Part shown: piece by piece, positions 1 to 7,941 of the stretch | How positions within the stretch are numbered: position 1 is the stretch's first letter | How the letters are laid out: every line of letters starts with the position of its first letter | Assembly: GCA_937922235.1 (NCBI GenBank) | Contig: CAKZVC010000018.1 | Span: 50,554 to 114,553, forward strand | Reading direction: 5' to 3' | DNA: 64,000 nucleotides | From: an uncultured Acidimicrobiales bacterium | GTDB taxonomy: Bacteria > Actinomycetota > Acidimicrobiia > Acidimicrobiales > SHLQ01 | Translations under genes and position numbers: made by a program | Notes under the pieces: model-generated | The model's input: only the letters and a program-made list of their open reading frames with translations | Told to the model about the DNA's origin: nothing | The model's database searches: none

Positions 1-618
1 CGTGAACGGCCGACGCCCCCCGAGCTCGTCGTCGTCGAGCTCAGCGGCATCGCCAACCCATCAGCTGCTGCCGGCATGGCGTCGACGCCGGGATTCGTTC
101 TCGACAGCATCGTGGTCCTCGTCGATCTCGATCAGTTCCTCACGTTCGAAGACGAATCGTCGGTGGTTGCCGACGCCGTTCGCGCTCAGGTCCGCGCCGC
201 CGACGTCTTGCTTTTGAGCAAGCGCGACCTTGTCGACCAGGAGCGCGTCGACGTCGTGACCGCTCGCTTGACCGAGCTTGCTCCGCACACCCGAGTGCTG
301 ATGGCGGATTCTGCGCACTCCACCGCCGGTCTTGTTGGTCTCGGTGTGCGGCGCCCAATTCTCGAGGTGGGCCAAGGCGCCAGCTTGTTCGACCAGTTCC
401 AGACCTCGATCATTCCGATCGATGGGACGATCCGACGCCACGAGCTCGACGAACTGCTTGACGGCCTTCCCAAGAACACCGTCCGAGCCAAAGGCATCGT
501 GCAGATCGAAACCGGTGAGCTGATGCTTATCCAGATCGTGGGCAAGCGCCGTTCGGTCGAACCGCTTCCCATGGCCGAAACCACCGAACCCACCGACCTC
601 GTGGTCATCACCGCCTAG
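1..618 (+). CDS. CobW/YjiA-family GTPase (metallochaperone), 5'-truncated
   Basis: The reading frame is open from the window edge, so the N-terminus with the Walker A motif lies outside. The visible part starts in the ELSGIANPSAA segment typical of the CobW/HypB/UreG GTPase core. It then has an LLLSKRDLVD stretch at the position of the guanine-specificity NKxD motif (Ser replaces Asn). The end resembles the small CobW C-terminal domain (VRAKGIVQIETGE...). The family inserts or traffics metals (Zn, Co) using GTP hydrolysis in the cytoplasm. The next gene starts 12 bases downstream and could be co-transcribed. Family assignment is good; the metal and client are unknown. Confidence 0.75.
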   Translation, partial: RERPTPPELVVVELSGIANPSAAAGMASTPGFVLDSIVVLVDLDQFLTFEDESSVVADAVRAQVRAADVLLLSKRDLVDQERVDVVTARLTELAPHTRVLMADSAHSTAGLVGLGVRRPILEVGQGASLFDQFQTSIIPIDGTIRRHELDELLDGLPKNTVRAKGIVQIETGELMLIQIVGKRRSVEPLPMAETTEPTDLVVITA

Positions 619-630
619 TACGGTCAAGCA

Positions 631-1410
631 GTGCCTTCCTCGCTTACCCTCAGCAGCCCGTCTGGTAACGCATCGATCACGGTCGACTGCGTATACGGCG
701 GTCGCCTGTCGTCACTCGTGCTCGACGATCGTGAGCTGCTTATCCGCTCGGCAGTGAGCCCGCTCGACTGGGGGTTGTACCCGATGGTTCCGTTTGCGGG
801 TCGGGTGCAGAACGGTCTGCTCCGGTTCGACGATGACATCACACAGTTGCCCGCAAACAACGGGCCCCACGCCATCCATGGCTACGGGTTCATCCGTGAG
901 TGGACGCCAATCGACGAATCCTCGATCGAGTTCGAGTTTGGTGAGCCATGGCCGTTCGCCGGCCGAGCCGTGCAACGCTTCGAACTGGCCGACGACTCGC
1001 TGACGTGCGTGCTCCGCGTCGAAGCGGTCGACCGGCAGCCAATGCAAATCGGCTGGCACCCCTGGTTCCGTCGCGACATCGGCGTCGGCGAGAACGTGGC
1101 GCTCGAGTTCGAAGCCGAAGCCATGTTCGTGCGTGGGGACGACGGCATCCCGACCGGCGAGCTGATCACGCCGCCGCTTGGGCCCTGGGACGACTGCTTC
1201 GATGGCGTCAACACGAACCCGAAGGTGTCGTGGGGCGATATCGAACTGACGCTGAGCTCTGGCCTTCAGCAATGGACCGTGTTCAACGAACACCCTGATG
1301 GCATCTGTGTCGAGCCACAACTCGGCCCACCCAACAACGTCAACTCCGACCCGATCATCATGGAAGCCGGCGACGTGATCGAGGAGCAGTTCACGATCTC
1401 CTGGTCATGA
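631..1410 (+). CDS. Aldose 1-epimerase family protein
   Basis: 259 aa, GTG start. The galactose-mutarotase-like fold is indicated by the N-terminal GGRLSSLVLDDREL, the PFAGRVQNGLLRFDD strand, the HAIHGYGF motif (conserved His), GWHPWFRR and the C-terminal CVEPQLGPPN segment (usual catalytic Glu region). Such enzymes interconvert alpha and beta anomers of hexoses or sugar phosphates in the cytoplasm. A clear paralogue lies at 41595-42374 with the same motifs. It follows the CobW-like gene by 12 bases and ends just before a perfect palindrome. Substrate cannot be deduced. Confidence 0.85.
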   Translation: MPSSLTLSSPSGNASITVDCVYGGRLSSLVLDDRELLIRSAVSPLDWGLYPMVPFAGRVQNGLLRFDDDITQLPANNGPHAIHGYGFIREWTPIDESSIEFEFGEPWPFAGRAVQRFELADDSLTCVLRVEAVDRQPMQIGWHPWFRRDIGVGENVALEFEAEAMFVRGDDGIPTGELITPPLGPWDDCFDGVNTNPKVSWGDIELTLSSGLQQWTVFNEHPDGICVEPQLGPPNNVNSDPIIMEAGDVIEEQFTISWS

Positions 1411-1411
1411 C

Positions 1412-1450
1412 CAAGTGGCGGATTAGGGACTGTCCCTAATCCGCCACTTG
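1412..1450. repeat. Perfect 39-bp palindrome (REP-like), family A copy 1
   Basis: Two 19-base arms (left arm caagtggcggattagggac) flank a single central T. The element lies between the aldose epimerase stop and the DUF4184 gene. A second copy with the same core lies at 36771-36805 inside a coding region, so this is a dispersed element and not only a terminator. It has no T-tract, so intrinsic termination is unlikely. Confidence 0.8.
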
Positions 1451-1492
1451 TCTTTCGTTCGGCTTTCGCGCGGTGGTGCGATCGTCGAGCTC

Positions 1493-2461
1493 GTGCCACT
1501 TACGTTTCCCGCCCACCAGGCGGCTGTCCTTCCGTTAAAGCTCTGGCGACCTCGTTGGTTCGATGGAACCGCGCTCGTCGTCGGATCCGGAGCTCCTGAT
1601 CTGTTCAACGCCTTCGGCTTCATCGACACCCTCGACTCACATCATTGGGACGGGGTTGCGCTGGCAGTGCCGTTCACGATCATCTACTCGGTCCTTCTCC
1701 GCCGCTACGCCGTCGATGGACTGTTCGGCTCGCTGCCGGACTTCGGTCCGCTGAAAGCCCGCAGCTACCGCGTCCTCAAGCAGGGTCGCCCCCGGCTACT
1801 GGTCACGACACTGTCGGCGTTCATCGGGGTGATGAGCCATGTCGTCTGGGACAGCTTCACCCACTCGTATCGCATTGGATCGAACCTCCTTGGCCTCGAA
1901 CGCACTGTGTTCGTTGGACCCGAAGGCCCGGTGTCAGCAGCGAAGTTCCTGCAGTACCTCGGCCACACGGTTGGATCGCTCATCGGCATCATGATGTTGG
2001 TTGCCGTCGTGTCGAGTCGACACCTGGGCGAGTGGTACGGCAAGGACGTGATCGCCGCAGCCCGCCGAGCGCCGATTCGAGACAACGCACGGCGGCGGGC
2101 GGCAGTGGTCATCGCTGTGTTCCTCTTCATGGGATTCGTCTGGGGAGTCGCCGAGGGGCGAAACCCGATCTTCCATATGGGCTTCACCATGGTGATGGGC
2201 TTCTTGGCGGCAGGCATCGCCAACCGTCCGTCGGCGGCTACTCTCGCAACGTGTCCAGATACTTGCATCCACCTCACCACGACGTCATCGACACCGTTCG
2301 TCGAGCACTCACCGAGGACCTCACACCACTTGGTGACCTCACGGCATCGCTCCTCCCGGACGGCACCACGGCCACAGCCACATTCAACGTCCGCCCGGGC
2401 GGAGTCATCGCGGGCAGCACGTGCGTCGAAGAGACGATTCGCCAAGTCGACCCCTCGCTGA
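1493..2461 (+). CDS. DUF4184 family membrane protein, 3' end overlapping nadC
   Basis: I chose the GTG at 1493 because the product then begins MPLTFPAHQAAVLPL, the usual DUF4184 N-terminus; an upstream TTG at 1448 would start inside the palindrome. The protein has a GSGAPDL motif, a conserved SHVVWDSFTH segment, and hydrophobic segments near VALAVPFTIIYSVLL, VGSLIGIMMLVAVV, AAVVIAVFLFMGFVWG and MGFTMVMGFLAAGI. Recognisable family sequence ends near 2235. The frame then runs on for about 70 Ser/Thr/Arg-rich residues with no family character, out of frame with nadC, to a stop at 2461. Either the native stop has been lost or there is a frameshift near 2240. Function of the family is unknown. Confidence 0.7.
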   Translation: MPLTFPAHQAAVLPLKLWRPRWFDGTALVVGSGAPDLFNAFGFIDTLDSHHWDGVALAVPFTIIYSVLLRRYAVDGLFGSLPDFGPLKARSYRVLKQGRPRLLVTTLSAFIGVMSHVVWDSFTHSYRIGSNLLGLERTVFVGPEGPVSAAKFLQYLGHTVGSLIGIMMLVAVVSSRHLGEWYGKDVIAAARRAPIRDNARRRAAVVIAVFLFMGFVWGVAEGRNPIFHMGFTMVMGFLAAGIANRPSAATLATCPDTCIHLTTTSSTPFVEHSPRTSHHLVTSRHRSSRTAPRPQPHSTSARAESSRAARASKRRFAKSTPR

Positions 2462-3117
2462 ACCTCGACTGGATGGTGTCCGACGGCGACATCGTCGAAG
2501 CACGGCAAACGCTTGGCACGATCACCGGATCGCTCGAGTCGATTCTCATCGCCGAACGAACCGCACTGAACTTCTTGATGTACCTGTCGGGTATTGCGAC
2601 GAACACCCGGGCCTACGTCGATGCAGCCGACGGTGACGCTCAGGTCTGGGACACTCGCAAGACCACCCCCGGCCTTCGTTCGCTCGAGAAGGCTGCTGTA
2701 CGGGCCGGGGGAGCGCGAAACCACCGTGGCAACCTCAGCGACTGGATCATGCTGAAGGACAACCACCTCATGGGATTGTCTATCGCCGAAGGCGTGGCCC
2801 GAGCCAAGCGCCGGTGGCCGGCCCGAACCGTGCATGTCGAGGTCGACCGCATCGACCAGATCGAAGCTGCGGTTACGGCGCAGGCCGATGCGATCCTGCT
2901 CGACAACATGGGCCCGGACGTTCTTCGAGAAGCAGTTGCGCTGGTCGACTCACTCGTCGGCGACGGACGCCGCCCCATTCTCGAAGCGAGTGGAGGCATC
3001 GACCTAACCACGATCGGTCCGGTAAGTCACACCGGCGTCGACATGATCTCGACCTCGAAGCTCAGCTTTGGAGCACCCACGCTCGATATCGGCCTCGACA
3101 TCGTTGCTAACCCATGA
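2251..3117 (+). CDS. nadC: Nicotinate-nucleotide pyrophosphorylase (carboxylating)
   Basis: 288 aa from the GTG at 2251. NadC converts quinolinate and PRPP to nicotinate mononucleotide, CO2 and PPi in de novo NAD synthesis. Visible motifs: ALTEDLTPLGDLTASLL at the N-terminus, ERTALNFLMYLSGIAT, the DTRKTTPGLRSLEKAAV signature, NHRGNLSDWIMLKDNHL, the barrel strands HVEVDRIDQIEAA and ILLDNM, and EASGGI near the end. The longer upstream reading frame is a shadow of the DUF4184 gene. A TTG at 2263 is an alternative start. It heads a nadC-coaX-lysS-cysQ string on the same strand. Confidence 0.93.
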   Translation: MSRYLHPPHHDVIDTVRRALTEDLTPLGDLTASLLPDGTTATATFNVRPGGVIAGSTCVEETIRQVDPSLNLDWMVSDGDIVEARQTLGTITGSLESILIAERTALNFLMYLSGIATNTRAYVDAADGDAQVWDTRKTTPGLRSLEKAAVRAGGARNHRGNLSDWIMLKDNHLMGLSIAEGVARAKRRWPARTVHVEVDRIDQIEAAVTAQADAILLDNMGPDVLREAVALVDSLVGDGRRPILEASGGIDLTTIGPVSHTGVDMISTSKLSFGAPTLDIGLDIVANP

Positions 3118-3145
3118 GTCGCCAATTGATGAGTGTCACAAACTG

Positions 3146-3949
3146 ATGCCTGAACACCTCCTCACCATCGACGTTGGTAACACCCAAACCGTCATTGGTC
3201 TCTACGACCACAACGCTCCAGGCGTAAGCGCTGAAGACGGCCTTATCGAGCACTGGCGTGTGTCGACCGATCACGACCGCACCAGCGACGAGTTCGCCGC
3301 GATGCTCGGTGGCTTCTTGAACTTCAGTGGGGTCCGTTTCAGCGAGATCGCCGGCGTCGCCTTGTGCTCGGGCGTTCCTCGGGTGCAGGCAATGCTCAAG
3401 TCTCTCGCCGAGCGGTACCTCGACTACGAACCGATCGTTATCGGCCCAGGCATCAAGACCGGCATGCCGATCAAGTACGACAACCCTCGCGAAGTTGGTG
3501 CCGACCGCATTGCGAACGCCATCGCCACCTTCGAGCTCTTCGGCGGGCCGGCGATCATCGTCGACTTTGGCACCGGCAACAACTTCGACATTGTTTCCGA
3601 GTCGGGCGAGTTTCTTGGAGGCGCCATCGCTCCGGGAATTGAAGTCTCGATGGACGCACTCGTTGGCCGAGCGTCGGCCCTCAGCTCGATCGAACTCATC
3701 GAGCCGCGAAGCGTCATTGGAAAGTCGACAGTCGAGTCACTTCAGTCGGGTGCCGTGTACGGCTTCGCTGCGTCCGTCGATGGCATGGTCGCTCGCTTCC
3801 AAGACGAGCTCGGTGGAGATGCTGTTGTGGTTGCCACTGGAGGGCTGGCCCCGGTCATTGCGCCGGTAGCGTCATCTATCGAACATGTCGAGCCGTTCCT
3901 GACCCTTCACGGTCTGCGGATCGTCCACTCACGCAACACCGATCGGTAG
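3146..3949 (+). CDS. coaX: Type III pantothenate kinase
   Basis: 267 aa, ATG chosen because the phosphate-binding loop TIDVGNTQTVIGLYD follows at once, as in the family. CoaX phosphorylates pantothenate, the first committed step of CoA synthesis. Also present are GADRIANAIA and GEFLGGAIAPGIEVSMDAL. The normally very conserved DFGTATTFD loop reads DFGTGNNFD here, a substitution of three residues in the second nucleotide/substrate loop. It lies 28 bases after nadC and 3 bases before lysS, so co-transcription is likely. Identity is secure; the altered loop is unusual. Confidence 0.9.
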   Translation: MPEHLLTIDVGNTQTVIGLYDHNAPGVSAEDGLIEHWRVSTDHDRTSDEFAAMLGGFLNFSGVRFSEIAGVALCSGVPRVQAMLKSLAERYLDYEPIVIGPGIKTGMPIKYDNPREVGADRIANAIATFELFGGPAIIVDFGTGNNFDIVSESGEFLGGAIAPGIEVSMDALVGRASALSSIELIEPRSVIGKSTVESLQSGAVYGFAASVDGMVARFQDELGGDAVVVATGGLAPVIAPVASSIEHVEPFLTLHGLRIVHSRNTDR

Positions 3950-3952
3950 TCA

Positions 3953-5530
3953 ATGTCCGAGAACGAACAATCACACGAGACCGCGTCACCTGAGGCCGCG
4001 GCCGACGAAGATGCAGCCGACGAGGGCAACTCGTCGGGCATGATCGCCCCACGCGACTTCGACATCCCGTACCGCTTTGAGGTCACGGCCAAGTCGAACG
4101 ACTTGCACGCCAAGTACGGCGACCTCGAAGATGGCGCCGAGACCGGCGACATCGTCTCGGTTGCTGGCCGCCTTATGCTCAAGCGTGGCCAAGGCAAGAT
4201 TGTCTTCGGCGTTCTCCAAGACGGCGGCGGCCGGGTACAGATCTTCGCGCAGGCCAAGACGACGCCCGACTTCGAAGGCTTCTCAAAGCTCATGCTCGGC
4301 GACTGGATTGGCGTGACCGGCGAGGTCATCAAGACCCGTCGCGGTGAGCTTTCGATTCGTCCCAACGAGTGGACGGTGCTGGCAGCAACGCGCCGCGCGT
4401 TCCCTGACAAGTGGCACGGGATCTCCGACCCTGACACGCGCTACCGCCAGCGCTACGTCGACATGTGGGTATCGGAAGAATCGAACGCGGCGCTTCGCAA
4501 CCGCAGCCGCATCATGTCGCTCACCCGCCGTTGGCTCGAAGACCGCGAGTTCATGGAGGTCGAGACGCCGATCTTCCATGGCATTGCCTCCGGTGCGATG
4601 GCCCGCCCATTCACCACGCACCACAACGCGCTCGACATGGACCTCTTCTTGCGCATTGCTCCCGAGCTCTACCTGAAGCGCCTCACTGTTGGCGGATTCG
4701 AGAAGGTCTTCGAGATCGGTCGCGTGTTCCGCAACGAAGGCATCAGCACTCGCCACAACCCCGAGTTCACGATGCTCGAGCTCTATTGGGCGTACGCCGA
4801 CTACAACGACGTCATGGAGCTTGTCGAACAGCTCGTGTCGTACCTCGCCATGGAGATCCTCGGCACGACGACGATCACCTACGATGAGCGCGAGCTCAAC
4901 CTCGCCGCTCCGTGGAAGCGCGCCACGATGACCGACCTCATCGCCGAGCACACCGGCCTCGAGCTCAGCGTCGACATGGATCGCGACGAACTCGCCGCCA
5001 TTGCTGAGGAGCAGGGTGTCGACGTGAAGAACCACTACGGCACCGGCAAGCTCATCCTCGAGATCTACGAGAAGACAACCGAGGCACAGATTTGGGGGCC
5101 GGTCTTCGTGACCGACTATCCGAAGGAAGTCTCGCCGCTGTCGCGCGATCACCGCAGCGAGCCCGGCCTGACCGAGCGGTTCGAAGCGATCGTTGCTGGG
5201 CGCGAGCTGTGCAACGCGTTCTCTGAACTCACCGACCCCGACGAGCAGCTCGCTCGCTTCCAAGGCCAAGAGGCCGACCGTGAAGCTGGCGATGCCGAGG
5301 CGATGGGCATGGATCTCGACTACATCCGTGCGCTCGAGTACGGCCTGCCACCAACGGGTGGCCTGGGCATCGGTATGGATCGCCTTGTCATGTTGCTCAC
5401 CGGCAGCACCACCATCCGCGACGTCGTCCTCTTCCCAACCCTGCGTCCCGAGCAAGGCGATATCTCGCCAGTTGCTTCGCAACTGGGAGCGGACGATTCG
5501 GGAGACACCGCACCAGGCTCCCAGACGTGA
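3953..5530 (+). CDS. lysS: Lysine--tRNA ligase, class II
   Basis: 525 aa, ATG start 3 bases after coaX. It charges tRNA-Lys. After an acidic N-terminal extension of about 30 residues comes the OB-fold anticodon-binding domain (GDIVSVAGRLMLKRGQGKIVFGVL), then the class II core: motif 1 near FMEVETPIFHGIASGAMARPF, motif 2 FRNEGISTRHNPEFTMLE and motif 3 GLGIGMDRLVMLLTG. The tail after motif 3 is short. The stop overlaps the next start (GTGA), so translational coupling to the phosphatase gene is likely. The position next to coaX is the usual actinobacterial arrangement. Confidence 0.96.
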   Translation: MSENEQSHETASPEAAADEDAADEGNSSGMIAPRDFDIPYRFEVTAKSNDLHAKYGDLEDGAETGDIVSVAGRLMLKRGQGKIVFGVLQDGGGRVQIFAQAKTTPDFEGFSKLMLGDWIGVTGEVIKTRRGELSIRPNEWTVLAATRRAFPDKWHGISDPDTRYRQRYVDMWVSEESNAALRNRSRIMSLTRRWLEDREFMEVETPIFHGIASGAMARPFTTHHNALDMDLFLRIAPELYLKRLTVGGFEKVFEIGRVFRNEGISTRHNPEFTMLELYWAYADYNDVMELVEQLVSYLAMEILGTTTITYDERELNLAAPWKRATMTDLIAEHTGLELSVDMDRDELAAIAEEQGVDVKNHYGTGKLILEIYEKTTEAQIWGPVFVTDYPKEVSPLSRDHRSEPGLTERFEAIVAGRELCNAFSELTDPDEQLARFQGQEADREAGDAEAMGMDLDYIRALEYGLPPTGGLGIGMDRLVMLLTGSTTIRDVVLFPTLRPEQGDISPVASQLGADDSGDTAPGSQT

Positions 5531-6264
5531 CCGACGATCGGCTGGCGCATCGGCTTGCTGCCGACGCGGCGTCGATGCTCGTTGGCCTTCAGCAAGAGGG
5601 CCTGGCTCAGGGCGCCCAGCGCTGGGAGCTCGAACAGATCGGCGATGTTGCTGCGCATGATTTCATCACCGACGCAATCATCGAAGCTCGCCCCGATGAC
5701 GGTCTGCTGTCCGAAGAAGGTGCCGACGATGGATCACGCACCGCATTTGACCGAGCGTGGATCGTCGATCCCCTCGACGGGTCGAGCGGCTTTGGTGTGG
5801 GCAACGCCGAATGGGCTGTCCACATTGCGTTATCGGTGAACGGCAAGCCAGAGGTCGGTGCCGTTGCTGTCCCGGGCATGGGGCTGATCGCTTCGACAGC
5901 GGAGCCGTCAACACTTCCCGACGCTAGCGACCGCGGCCCAATCGTTGTCACTGGCCGAACACGAGCGCACCTCGACGGCGTGGTTGTAGCCGAGGCGCTT
6001 GGTGCCGAGTTGGCCGCCTGTAGCTCTGCTGGTGTGAAAGCAATGCTGGTCATCGAAGGTCAGGCGGACGTCTACGTCCACGACGGTCCGCTGTATGAAT
6101 GGGACGTTTGTGCACCCGTTGCGGTTGCACTCGCTGCTGGACTCGATTGCTGTGACACCAGCGGAAACCCTCTCGTATTCAACAAGAGTCGGCCAGTTGC
6201 AGAAAGCTTGCTGATCTGTCGCCCGGAGTACACCGAAGCGGTGATCAACGCCCTCCGAAACTAG
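5527..6264 (+). CDS. Inositol monophosphatase-family enzyme, CysQ-like 3'(2'),5'-bisphosphate nucleotidase
   Basis: 245 aa, GTG start overlapping the lysS stop by 4 bases. The Mg/Li-dependent phosphatase fold shows as LLSEEGADD (metal Glu), IVDPLDGSSGF (the DPxDG metal loop) and YEWDVCAPVAVALAAG, which resembles the CysQ EWDxxAPxAVxxAAG signature. CysQ-like enzymes remove the 3'-phosphate of PAP and PAPS in sulfur assimilation and stress; an inositol-1-phosphatase role cannot be excluded. It is the last gene of the nadC-coaX-lysS string. About 200 bases without a gene follow. Confidence 0.8.
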   Translation: MTDDRLAHRLAADAASMLVGLQQEGLAQGAQRWELEQIGDVAAHDFITDAIIEARPDDGLLSEEGADDGSRTAFDRAWIVDPLDGSSGFGVGNAEWAVHIALSVNGKPEVGAVAVPGMGLIASTAEPSTLPDASDRGPIVVTGRTRAHLDGVVVAEALGAELAACSSAGVKAMLVIEGQADVYVHDGPLYEWDVCAPVAVALAAGLDCCDTSGNPLVFNKSRPVAESLLICRPEYTEAVINALRN

Positions 6265-6468
6265 GCACACCGTTTCTGCCTTGTTCCGCAAAAAGCCAGC
6301 AGTTTCGTCGATGGCGTTGTCACCGACCGTGACAAAAATCGCACCGGCAATCTGACGCTGAGCCGAAAGACGGGTAGTCTGATCCTTCGAGTAGGGGCGG
6401 TTGCTGCGTTCTGCAGTCAATTTTGGGCTTTAGCTATACCGGCGAGGCGGCCGGAGGAACCCACCGCG

Positions 6469-7932
6469 ATGAAAAACCCACTGACATACTCACCACTGCA
6501 TGCAAGCAGTGAAGAACGCGCAAAAGAACACGAGGGCCCGCAGGCCTCAGCTACATCTGACGTCCCTCGTTCGACAACGCACACGCCTCTCGCCGCTGTC
6601 GATGCCGCAGCGTCACTACTTTCCGTCGTCCTAGCTACCGGAATGCTCTACGGTCCGTCAGGCTTCACCACACCTTCACCATTTGTCCTCGGACTTCTGG
6701 GCGCTATTGGAATCTGTTTGACCCTTTGGTGGCGAAACGCATACGTGGTCAGTCGCTCAATCCACTGGGATGGAAACCTCTCGCTCTTGATGAGCTCGAT
6801 TGTCGGTGTCGGCGTCGCCATGATCGCGTTTGCGTGGCTGCTCAAGCTCGAGCCTGAACGCTTGTGGCAGCTTCTCGTGCTGGCCCTATGGGCGGCGTCG
6901 ATGGGGATTGCGCGAATCGTCTTCTCTCGGCGTCGCGAAGATGCATCGCAGCCGGTCAAGGTGATCGTGGCCGGCAACACTGGCGATGCACTTGCGACTC
7001 GGCTGGCACTACGAGCCGATCGCCGTACCTCCTATGAGGTTCAGGGTTTCGTAATGGATCGGCTCGACGACAACGTTCCTGACACGGTGTCTCAGCTCGC
7101 GCTTGGCTCGATCGATCACCTGCCACACGTCGTGAAGAAGACTGGCGCCGAACTCGTCGTCGTGTGCCTTGGTGCTATCGATGCCGAACGCTTCGCCCCG
7201 ATGGTGCGCCATCTGAATGTGCTCGGTGTTGATGTTGCACTGAGCACCGGCCTTTCCAACGTGGCACTTCGACGCGTCAGCCTCGGGCAGGTCTCCGGCC
7301 GCCCACTTGTCCGAGTTACCCCAGCGCCGGTCAGCGGCTGGCATATCGCCACCAAGCGCGCGCTCGATATCGCCGGTGCCGCAGCCTTGATCGTTGCCAC
7401 TGCGCCCATCATGATCATGTCAGCGCTCGCAATCCGGATCGAGGACGGCGGCAGCCCGCTGTTCACGCAGACCAGGGTAGGCAAGGGTGGGTTCCCGTTC
7501 ACGATCTACAAGTTCCGAACGATGGTGAACAACGCCGAGAAGATGCAGCTCGATCTGACGAACGATCACGATGGCCCAGTCTTCAAGATGACGAACGACC
7601 CACGCATCACGAAGGTCGGCAACCTCTTGCGCAAAACATCGATGGACGAGCTTCCGCAGCTCTTCAATATTCTTCGTGGGGAGATGAGCCTGGTGGGGCC
7701 TCGTCCGCTCCCCGTTCACGAAGTGGAGGCCGCCCCGGCGAGCTTCCTCGACCGCCATGCTGTGAAGCCTGGCCTCACTGGCAGATGGCAGGTATCTGGC
7801 CGATCCGACACCGGTTTCGACGAGCTCGATGAGCTCGACCGCTGGTACGTCGACAACTGGTCCCTTACTCAGGACCTTGAGATCCTTGCCCGAACTGTTC
7901 CTGCTGTGCTTCTGGCACGCGGCGCCCGATAG
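6469..7932 (+). CDS. Polyprenyl-phosphate hexose-1-phosphate transferase (WbaP/CpsE type), copy 1
   Basis: 487 aa, ATG preceded by ggaggaa. It starts membrane-bound polysaccharide synthesis by moving a sugar-1-phosphate onto undecaprenyl phosphate. After about 45 polar residues come four N-terminal membrane segments (to about residue 150). A Rossmann-like CoA_binding_3 domain follows ([18 protein letters not shown]). The C-terminal bacterial sugar transferase domain has a membrane segment, [39 protein letters not shown] and [12 protein letters not shown]. The next gene, a full-length paralogue, begins 9 bases after its stop. The initiating sugar is unknown. Confidence 0.92.
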   Translation: MKNPLTYSPLHASSEERAKEHEGPQASATSDVPRSTTHTPLAAVDAAASLLSVVLATGMLYGPSGFTTPSPFVLGLLGAIGICLTLWWRNAYVVSRSIHWDGNLSLLMSSIVGVGVAMIAFAWLLKLEPERLWQLLVLALWAASMGIARIVFSRRREDASQPVKVIVAGNTGDALATRLALRADRRTSYEVQGFVMDRLDDNVPDTVSQLALGSIDHLPHVVKKTGAELVVVCLGAIDAERFAPMVRHLNVLGVDVALSTGLSNVALRRVSLGQVSGRPLVRVTPAPVSGWHIATKRALDIAGAAALIVATAPIMIMSALAIRIEDGGSPLFTQTRVGKGGFPFTIYKFRTMVNNAEKMQLDLTNDHDGPVFKMTNDPRITKVGNLLRKTSMDELPQLFNILRGEMSLVGPRPLPVHEVEAAPASFLDRHAVKPGLTGRWQVSGRSDTGFDELDELDRWYVDNWSLTQDLEILARTVPAVLLARGAR

Positions 7933-7941
7933 GAGGCTGAA

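Noticed and set aside
6329..6334. GTGACA motif before 6469, 12189 (12140-12145) and 26984 (26937-26942) as a shared operator of envelope genes
   Set aside because: Six bases in three leaders is expected by chance, and no common dyad or spacing was found.
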